Notes under the pieces: generated by a model
The model's input: only the letters and a program-made list of their open reading frames with translations
The model's database searches: none
Told to the model about the DNA's origin: nothing
Shown: positions 8,840 to 14,784 of the stretch, in pieces
Numbering within the stretch: the first letter of the stretch is position 1
How the letters are laid out: each line of letters begins with the position of its first letter
NCBI GenBank assembly: GCA_003833135.1
Contig: QZLH01000659.1
Span: 1 to 14,784 of the forward strand
From: Oehlia diaphana
Taxonomy: Eukaryota > Glomeromycota > Glomeromycetes > Glomerales > Glomeraceae
DNA: 14,784 bases
Direction of reading: 5' to 3'
Position numbers and translations under genes: made by a program

Positions 8840-9439
8840 ATCAAATCTTATCTTAAGATTTATATTGATGATATTCAATACCAAAGATTACATGATGGTT
8901 TTACAATATTGTGAAAATGGAAATTTAAGAAATTTCTATTCGAATAGTAATCTTGATAATATAAAACTTCGTAAATTATCAAGAATTGCAAATGGACTGT
9001 TAAGTATCCATAATGCTGAAAAAGTTCACAAAGATTTTCATTCAGGCAATATATTACTTGATAGAATTTGTCCATTTATAAGTGATTTTGGAATGTGTCA
9101 GCCAGCAAATATGAAGCAAACAGTTAAAGAAGAAGGAATTTTATGGAGTAATATCATATATGGCACCAGAAGTTTTACGTGAATACCAATATACAAAAGC
9201 GGCTGATATTTACTCATTTGGAATAATAATGAACGAATTTCTTTCTGAAGAAATTCCCTTTAATAATATTCCTCATGATGATTTTTTAGCTATTAAAATA
9301 TGTAAAGGATTTAGACCAGCAATTTCTAATGATGTACCAAAGTTGCTTGCAGATTTGATAATGAAATGTTGGGATGCTGGAATAGAAAATATACCAACAC
9401 CAAAGAATTGCATCAACTATTAAAGAAATGGAATGATGA

Positions 9440-9750
9440 AATTAAAGATATTGAAGGTAGTGAAGATAGTGAAGATAATTAAGATCGTGAATATAGTGAA
9501 TATAATGAAATTAATAAAGATGCAAAGATAGTGAAGATGATGAAGATGGCAAAGATAGTGAAGATGGTGAGATAGTTGAAGATGGCAAAGATAGTGAAGA
9601 TGGTGAGATAGTAAATATAGTGGAGATGGTGGAGATGGTGAAGATGGTGATGATGGTGATGATGTTGAAGATGGAGATGATGTTAAAGATAGTAAAGATA
9701 TTAAAGATAGTGATGTTAAAAATAGTGAAAATTGTAATAATAGTCAAAAT
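9440..9750 (+). repeat. GA-rich minisatellite encoding an acidic tail
   Basis: GAAGAT/GATAGT/GATGGT hexamer-like repeats start in the last kinase codons (GSEDSED before the TAA at 9480) and continue past the stop. A 36-bp tandem duplication lies at 9542-9577 and 9578-9613 with one mismatch. The array is strongly purine-biased on the plus strand. Because the repeats keep coding-like Asp/Ser/Glu triplets, it probably arose from an acidic C-terminal tail that was cut off by the TAA and then drifted. Confidence 0.85.
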
Positions 9751-9848
9751 AGTGAAATATATTTTCAGATAAAAGAATGTGATAAAATTAGAAGGATCAA
9801 AATTAACTAAATTCTTTTTTTTTTCAAGATAAAAAGGACTGCAGTTAA

Positions 9849-9856
9849 TCACATGA
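9849..9856. promoter_or_regulatory. TCACATGA palindrome, E-box-like (copy 3)
   Basis: Same 8-mer as at 7573, about 170 nt upstream of the TATA-like box at 10017. Confidence 0.2.
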
Positions 9857-9859
9857 TGC

Positions 9860-10444
9860 TCTATTTAATTATATGAGTGATAATAAGTGATCATGTTATT
9901 TTCTTCACTTTAATTTCCGCAATTAGCCTAATTGATTTTTATCTCGTGATATACTAAATCTTAATCTCACGATAGTCTAAAAATTTACGGTTAGTTCAAC
10001 TTATTCTATCGATGATTATAAAATACCAACTCTCTCCATTCAAATCATTCCATCACATTTTGCTTTTGCGTTAAACATAACAAAGGTAGAGATATACAGC
10101 TTTATTTTATTCATTATCCTAAAAAAAATTTTTGTTTGAACAGAAATAGCCATTTTGAAAATGGATATTCTTTTAATCTATAAATAACAACAATAATATT
10201 ATTTATGCTTTTATACCATAATAACCATCATTAGTGAATAATTCTTTATCAATATACATATATATGTACAGTATGTATAACAAGATCATAGGTTTACTAA
10301 ATTCAGTGGATGTGAAAATTGAGAACACTACATTGGATACTAGTATAATACTAAAATACATGTATTCCAGAAAGGATTAGGATTTTTCCTCTATTTAAAA
10401 CAAATGTTAAACCAAATTTTATAAATTAGAATACAAAATTTTAT
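9860..10444. other. Intergenic stretch with an orphan promoter-like element
   Basis: It contains a good TATA box at 10017-10025 and a pyrimidine-rich stretch after it. No open frame of useful length follows on the plus strand. The remainder is AT-rich and unremarkable. Confidence 0.4.
10017..10025 (+). promoter_or_regulatory. TATA box without a recognisable gene
   Basis: TATAAAATA is followed about 15-35 nt later by CTCTCC and CATTCAAATCATTCC, a plausible start region. The first ATG downstream (10161) opens only eight codons. It could drive a non-coding RNA or be left over from a lost gene. Confidence 0.3.
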
Positions 10445-10783
10445 TTAAAATGGTGTACCAATTCGCAAGTATTCATTATCAGCTTTAGTTGGAGATTCCT
10501 TTGATTCTATTACATATTGCTTATAGTTCTTTCCAAACCAAATTCTAAAAATAGATCGTCCATCTTATTCATACTCAATTTCATATTTTATGTATGTTGA
10601 TAAATCTCCTTCCCCTCTACCCTACCCCAGCTAGTTTGTAACTAAATAATTATCTGGAATTTTAAATTGAGTTTCATTACGAGAATGAGCTGAGGTATAG
10701 CAAATTATGTTTTTCGAAGGGTAAAAACCTTTTTTAATAATAGTGCATGTATAGTTGGCATTATTTTGTTTGAGTAAAAAGGG
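10445..10783 (-). pseudogene. Unrecognised coding remnant with three in-frame stops
   Basis: Read on the minus strand from 10783, one frame gives about 112 codons to the TAA at 10447-10445, interrupted only by TAG at 10633, TAG at 10624 and TAA at 10567. The text between stops looks like real protein: NYTCTIIKKGFYPSKN, YTSAHSRNET, GRGEGDLSTYIKYEIEYE, FRIWFGKNYKQYVIESKE and SPTKADNEYLRIGTPF, with balanced residues and none of the Ile/Lys/Asn monotony of random AT-rich frames. The two TAG stops flank Leu-Gly and could each come from TGG. I do not recognise the family and assign no function. It could be the last exon of a larger gene whose upstream part is lost; I see no clear continuation. Confidence 0.45.
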
Positions 10784-11199
10784 TTATTCACAGATATTTA
10801 CTTTGTAGAAAAAGATACTAACGAAATCATATAATTTTTATTTAAAAAAAATTGCAAACTTTCGCATGTTAGAATTTTATTGGTTGTCGATCATCTGACT
10901 AAAATTGTGCAATTATTCACATTATTCACTTTAAATTTTGGGTGCGTTAAATAAAAATAAATCAGAAATTCCAAAGATGCGCGCATATGTTCGAATCATT
11001 ATCAACAAATACAGTTATAATATACATGATTTATTACATTTCAAATGCAAAATTTAGGATAAAGAATTCATGCTTTCAGATTTTTGTTAATAAAAGTTAT
11101 GAAAATAAATAAATGACTTTATTAAGAATATATAAATTTATAAAGAACTTCATATAAAATAATATTCTTATCTGATATTTTTAAATTACTACCAAACAA
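10784..11199. other. Intergenic region, no supported gene
   Basis: AT-rich. TTTATT at 11118-11123 (AATAAA on the minus strand) lies 77 nt past the stop of the second F-box gene and is a possible polyadenylation signal. A B-box-like GTTCGAATC at 10989-10997 has no matching A box or cloverleaf. Confidence 0.4.
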
Positions 11200-12795
11200 T
11201 TAATTAATTTCCTTTATATAATTAAGCAAGTCAATCACTAAATCAGAATAACTTTGCACTTCAATATTATATAACTTAAATTCATTCACTTCACCTTTCA
11301 ATGAAATCAATTCCTTAGTATTATAACTAAAACTACCAAATAATGTAGATCCACAGTAAGAATCACTAATAGCTAAATACTTGACCCTTTTCTTTTTCAT
11401 GATATAATTTTTAATGGGGGGTAAAATATCTTGACCTTCACTGTTATAGATCAATAATTTTTTAATAAAGGTATCTTGTGAATTTTTTAGAAACATTTCA
11501 AAATCATTTGCTTCAATGTAATAAAGACACAAACATAAATATTCTAATTTAGAAGGAAGGATTTGCCCTAAATTTTGTAATATCATTGAACTTGGCTTAC
11601 TTCTGATTCCAAGATGATCATACCATACATTGATTGAAATATAATTAAGATTTTGTTTAATATTTTCAATTAAATTGAAAATTTGACGAGTAACCTGACT
11701 TTCATTTACACTAAAATAAAGAAAATTGATATTTTTACAATATTTTGTAATTAATTCTATTAGTTGTTGATTTAATGATGGTCCAAACCCGAACTTTTCT
11801 AAATAATCACCGGATTTTTGTAATAATAATTCTAATGATTCAATTTGTGATTTCTCATCTATAAGTAAAGATTTCAATTTAAATGCTTTAGTTAAATTAT
11901 TAATTTGTCGATTAAAATTATTATCAAAAGAACAATAAAAGATATGAATAGATTCTAAAACATTTAATTGTTCGAATATATTATTGTTCAAAAATTTAAA
12001 TTTGACTTTGTAGAATATAATTATATTTAAAGTATTTGAACAATTAAAATCTTTTGATAATAATAATGATTGATATAAAGGAAAACTATTATCACTTATT
12101 AAAATTTTTTTAAGATTTTGTTGTAAATTAATAATTTGTGATATACGATTTCTAATCAACTTATATTTACTACTATTGCTGCTGTATGCATAATCAGACG
12201 CACTATCAATAAAAAGGTTTATATTTCTAATATTGTGAATGAATTTTGTATTTTTCAAAATTAACTCAAGAATATTATCAAAACATGTGTGATAATAATC
12301 ATTCAAATTCTCAATTTCAAGAATATGTAAATTTACTTCATTTTCAATGAAAATTTTAAAAATTGTCATACATATATCAATCAATCCTTTAACATCATAT
12401 TCTAAATATATTATTTCTTCAGGGTTTGGAGTAATAGTAGAAGATTCCAGCCACCCATTAACAGATAAAATAAACTTGTATATATTCAAATATTTTAAAA
12501 ACTTGGGATAATTGAACAGTAAATTCGAAGGTAATGAATTATTAACAATTTTATATTCATTTAATTTTGTGTTGAAATCATCATCATTTAAATTACGTAA
12601 GTAAATTTCAATAAAATTAAAGTTTCTGGTACGAATTGAAAATGGATTTTCCCATAATAATGGAATCGCTAAACGACACCATAATCTGTTAACTAAAATG
12701 CATGAATATAAAGTTGAATAATCGTACTGAAAATATTTTATAACTTCATAAGTTAATTCAGGTAAATCTCCTGAAAATATTTTTGAACATGACAT
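11200..12795 (-). CDS. F-box protein, 531 aa, intact paralogue
   Basis: Probable SCF ubiquitin-ligase adaptor. The F-box is at about residues 11-52: LPEL at 11-14, VNRLWC at 35-40, then IPLLWENPFSI. The ATG at 12795 is the first in frame and lies ten residues before the F-box. The C-terminal ~470 residues form an irregular leucine-rich-repeat-like region. It aligns along its length with the F-box protein at 5835-7451: same F-box core, NLNDDD after it, FIENEVNL, TLNIIIFY against TLNTIIFY, LNVLESIHI, then YIMKKKRVKYLAI. It is single-exon with no frameshift. Same strand and about 3.7 kb apart, so the pair may be an old local duplication, although dispersed copies are usual in this kind of genome. 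Differences concentrate in the middle, as expected for target-binding surfaces. Confidence 0.9.
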   Translation of the reverse strand: MSCSKIFSGDLPELTYEVIKYFQYDYSTLYSCILVNRLWCRLAIPLLWENPFSIRTRNFNFIEIYLRNLNDDDFNTKLNEYKIVNNSLPSNLLFNYPKFLKYLNIYKFILSVNGWLESSTITPNPEEIIYLEYDVKGLIDICMTIFKIFIENEVNLHILEIENLNDYYHTCFDNILELILKNTKFIHNIRNINLFIDSASDYAYSSNSSKYKLIRNRISQIINLQQNLKKILISDNSFPLYQSLLLSKDFNCSNTLNIIIFYKVKFKFLNNNIFEQLNVLESIHIFYCSFDNNFNRQINNLTKAFKLKSLLIDEKSQIESLELLLQKSGDYLEKFGFGPSLNQQLIELITKYCKNINFLYFSVNESQVTRQIFNLIENIKQNLNYISINVWYDHLGIRSKPSSMILQNLGQILPSKLEYLCLCLYYIEANDFEMFLKNSQDTFIKKLLIYNSEGQDILPPIKNYIMKKKRVKYLAISDSYCGSTLFGSFSYNTKELISLKGEVNEFKLYNIEVQSYSDLVIDLLNYIKEIN

Positions 12796-12891
12796 ATTGT
12801 AAATTTGAAAGTAAAAGGGGGAGGTATTAAATTTTTATTATTATTCCGAACTGGGTAAATTATGCCAATTTTCGGAGCGATGATTCCGATA

Positions 12892-12902
12892 TTGTCGCAC
12901 AA
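12892..12902 (-). promoter_or_regulatory. Shared F-box upstream motif TTGTGCGACAA (copy 2)
   Basis: Exact match to the motif before the first F-box gene, here about 97 nt upstream of the ATG at 12795. Immediate flanks differ (ATACTTGTG against TGAATTGTG), so the core stands out. Confidence 0.5.
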
Positions 12903-13058
12903 TTCATGTGTAACATGTGTCAATGTTTAGTTAGGATAATAATTTTTGTATAGGTTTGTTTTAGATAAAGTTGCACTATGTTATAGTGTTTCGTTGTAAG
13001 CCGTTGGGAATGTGTTACCTTTAGATTCCGTTTTCAATGGTTTCAATAAAAGAGAGAA

Positions 13059-13082
13059 TTTTTTTTTTTTAAAAAAAAAAAA
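13059..13082. repeat. T12-A12 palindromic tract
   Basis: Twelve T followed directly by twelve A, a perfect self-complementary run. Its length is likely unstable or error-prone in assembly. Confidence 0.9.
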
Positions 13083-13118
13083 TATATACATCGATCGGCG
13101 GACTCATAATACCAAAAA

Positions 13119-13126
13119 TCATGTGA
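13119..13126. promoter_or_regulatory. TCATGTGA palindrome, E-box-like (copy 4)
   Basis: About 325 nt upstream of the second F-box start; same 8-mer class as at 7573, 7816 and 9849. Confidence 0.25.
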
Positions 13127-13300
13127 TAGATGATCACTTGATTAAATAATGGAATTCTACATTTGCCGAAATTCAAATCATTAAACATAAAATAGGCATA
13201 AAAAAACTCAATTTGCACGTTTCTCTCAGTAATTTTAATTTGTATTATTTAGAAAGTGAAAATGTCTTATTAATAAAATATAAATTAAATTTATGCAAGT

Positions 13301-13320
13301 TTAACCGTCATTAACCGTCA
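13301..13320. repeat. Tandem pair of TTAACCGTCA
   Basis: Two exact 10-bp copies back to back, at 13301-13310 and 13311-13320. It could be a binding-site pair or chance slippage. Confidence 0.7.
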
Positions 13321-13597
13321 TAGGTATTTATAAAAAGTATTTTTCATAGAATACTTAATTAACTTATATTTAATTATTGTATAATATAGGAACTTTTTAT
13401 ACTTAAATTATTATGAACGCGTATATTTCCAATTTCTATGAAAAAATTTTGAAGGTATTTCAGGAGCAAATATTAGATCAACATTACCTTGCCAAAATCA
13501 TGTTTATTGTATTTTAGTTTAAAGCATGTATTATTAATTATAATTTTATAAAAATCAAATAATTTTTTTTTAATGTTCGTCCCCGGTCGACAACCCC

Positions 13598-13682
13598 AGT
13601 GTAACCACAAAAAAATGTCACGAAATGATCGGCATTACTGAAATAAATCACGTGAACTTTCGGACATTTTCTGGGTTACGCT
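13598..13682. repeat. Foldback element with a CACGTG loop
   Basis: The left arm 13598-13625 (GTAACCAC, then ATGTCACGAAA) is an imperfect reverse complement of the right arm 13658-13682 (TTTCGGACATTTT, then GGTTACGCT), with one or two small gaps. The loop holds the palindromic E-box TCACGTGA at 13648-13655. About 85 bp in all, so a small foldback or MITE-like relic, or a structured transcript. Confidence 0.55.
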
Positions 13683-13917
13683 ACTTTGTAACAAATAGTT
13701 CATTAATATAAATTATTATAAGTTAATAATGAAATCCCTCTTATTACCCTTCTAATGGTTATGCTCAATAATAAAGATTTAAGTTTGGACCTGATGATAG
13801 TTGGCCTATCATTGTCACCGGTCTTACTGCGCCTTATATGTATTACTTTGCGTAGCAAAAAGTGAAAAAATCGACATGTCCACCGATATGAATAAAACCA
13901 CTATTACAGTAATCTCG

Positions 13918-14041
13918 AAGTGTCGTTTAAAAAATTTTGTTGTTATGCATCGAAACGTGCTGGACGGTTAGTCTTTTGTTACATTACTGTAGCATACAGT
14001 AAATTATTGCTTAAATGCAAAATTTTTTAAAGTTCGCACTT
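13918..14041. repeat. Foldback element with nested hairpin
   Basis: Left arm 13918-13940 (AAGTGTCG then TTTAAAAAATTTTGT) is complementary to right arm 14017-14041 (GCAAAATTTTTTAAAG then TTCGCACTT), apart from a 3-nt gap and single mismatches. Inside, TTACTGTA at 13984-13991 pairs perfectly with TACAGTAA at 13995-14002 over a 3-nt loop. About 124 bp in all, a MITE-like size. Confidence 0.6.
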
Positions 14042-14366
14042 AGCAGACACATTCATAATTTACCTTTACGGATCTTTTTTTTTTCACCCTTTCTATATTG
14101 ACCTGTTAAAAGTGAGTACCCTATTATGTTATAATTTTTATTAAATAAATAAGATAATTTTTTTACTTCTTGCAAGCCAGAAAAGACGTAATTTTTTTAG
14201 CAATTTAATTAATTATTGTATTTACTATTTTTATGACCCATTAGGCATTTTTAATTTAATTATGTAATGATTATCATAATATTCAAAGCGGTAACAGAAA
14301 ATCATTATGGACCAGTTTTGGACCGATTCATCTCTAATTTATGTAGACCAAAATGGTTACGGTACG
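14042..14366. other. AT-rich spacer, nothing recognised
   Basis: Poly-T and poly-A tracts. TTTTGGACC and GACCAAAA near 14311-14352 are partly complementary to each other, but no element boundary could be drawn. Confidence 0.4.
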
Positions 14367-14497
14367 TTTCGCCGAAGTTCATTTCGCCGAAAAATATTCT
14401 ACTGAGGCCATTTCTCATATTTTCGCCGAACGTACATTTCATTGAATGGCCATTTCGCCGAATCCTTCTCCATTTCGTCGAAGGACATTTCGTCGAA
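14367..14497. repeat. Array of the palindrome TTTCGCCGAA
   Basis: Exact TTTCGCCGAA at 14367, 14382, 14421 and 14453. Variants are TTTCATTGAA at 14437 and TTTCGTCGAA at 14473 and 14488. Neighbours are mostly 15-20 bp apart and most are preceded by CA. The core TTCG-N-CGAA is palindromic. The plus-strand frame 14267-14512 across it is repeat-derived and has no other support. Confidence 0.85.
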
Positions 14498-14784
14498 AAT
14501 GTTAGTGATTAACATATCACCTTGATCATTAACAATTCACGCTTAAAGTACAAATCTTTCTCAACTATTTCATTTTCATTTTATGACGATTTTGCTATCC
14601 TTTTTTTTTAAAATATACGTGACTTAATATAATGTATTAAATAATTCCAAAAAAATTAAGTAAATGTATGAGTTTTAACGAAATGCATTTATAAATCAAT
14701 GAATAACGTAGGACAAGTATAATCACGCTCCCTCCCATTTTTCCCACCCATTTACTAGTTTAGTAAAAACGGCCTAAAGAGGCT
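14498..14784. other. Gene-free end of the window
   Basis: AT-rich. A small hairpin TTACTA-GTT-TAGTAA lies near 14751-14765, and GCCT/AGGC near the last 12 bases is complementary. No gene seen. Confidence 0.4.

Larger units (their letters stand above)
8110..9482 (+). pseudogene. Tyrosine-kinase-like protein kinase, broken by frameshifts
   Basis: Glomeromycotan-type kinase layout: exon 1 8110-8178 (MEILNKTSK start), exon 2 8277-8753, exon 3 8840-9482. Exon 2 carries a Cys-rich leader (CGEC, then CQPC nine residues on), the linker with NWTSGNKDID, the glycine loop REGFGKIYSA (first loop Gly replaced by Glu) and the VALK lysine at 8706. Exon 3 carries HKDFHSGN (catalytic Asp 9033, Asn 9048), DFG at 9084, MAPE at 9160, DIYSFG and the C-lobe to WNDEI. 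All core catalytic residues survive, but the frame breaks near 8455-8465 (extra base in an A run), returns near 8515 (lost base), is lost at about 8875-8882 (deletion of the segment between the Lys exon and the hinge), shifts near 9130-9142 and again near 9401-9404. The chain cannot be made as read. Pattern suggests recent death, unless there are assembly errors in homopolymers. Confidence 0.85.
12796..13597. other. Upstream region of the second F-box gene, otherwise gene-free
   Basis: It holds the TTGTGCGACAA motif, a T12-A12 palindromic tract (13059-13082), a TCATGTGA palindrome (13119-13126) and a tandem TTAACCGTCA pair (13301-13320). No coding frame of note. Confidence 0.5.

Noticed and set aside
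9511..9852. 113-codon minus-strand Ile/Thr/Ser-rich frame
   Set aside because: Reverse complement of the GA-rich repeat; no independent evidence.
10989..10997. tRNA B-box-like GTTCGAATC
   Set aside because: No A box upstream at the right distance and no cloverleaf.
13755..13865. 36-codon frame with a hydrophobic centre, and an overlapping frame reading GPDDSWPIIVTGL
   Set aside because: Either could be a scrap of protein, but both are short, overlap each other and have no recognised family.
14267..14512. 81-codon plus-strand frame
   Set aside because: Produced by the TTTCGCCGAA repeat array.

Overview
The window looks like AT-rich nuclear DNA (roughly a quarter G+C) from an arbuscular mycorrhizal fungus of the Rhizophagus/Glomus type. 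This is inferred from the family mix: two N-terminal F-box proteins rich in Asn, Ile and Lys; a tyrosine-kinase-like gene with a Cys-rich leader; a Crinkler-type C-terminal domain; a BED-finger hAT transposase relic; short GT-AG introns of 70-100 nt; and dense intergenic minisatellites. These families are strongly expanded in that lineage. No prokaryotic operon, CRISPR array, rRNA gene or convincing tRNA gene is visible.

Layout. 1-202: palindrome-rich minisatellite, then a 13-bp inverted repeat. 328-1149 (+): Crinkler C-terminal domain without its N-terminal part. 1150-2510: no convincing gene. 2511-2813 (+): possible LINE-type endonuclease scrap. 2960-3735: a decaying tandem array whose units each look like a mini-exon flanked by splice sites. 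4004-4860 (+): broken BED/hAT transposase. 5835-7451 (-): intact F-box gene. 7452-8109: divergent intergenic region with paired bZIP-like sites. 8110-9482 (+): kinase pseudogene that keeps its catalytic motifs but has four frameshifts and a small deletion. 9483-9750: GA-rich acidic-codon repeat. 10445-10783 (-): unrecognised coding remnant with three in-frame stops. 11200-12795 (-): second F-box gene, a paralogue of the first. 12796-14784: gene-free, with two foldback structures and an array of the palindrome TTTCGCCGAA.

How it fits together. Only the two F-box genes look functional. They should act as substrate adaptors of SCF ubiquitin ligases, and both carry TTGTGCGACAA just upstream of the start. 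The rest is mostly decayed members of expanded families and repeats, as expected in an accessory, transposon-rich region. The most unusual structure is the intron-like tandem array at 2960-3735. Others worth a look are the shared F-box promoter motif, the recurrent TCACATGA palindrome, the two foldbacks and the hidden remnant at 10445-10783.
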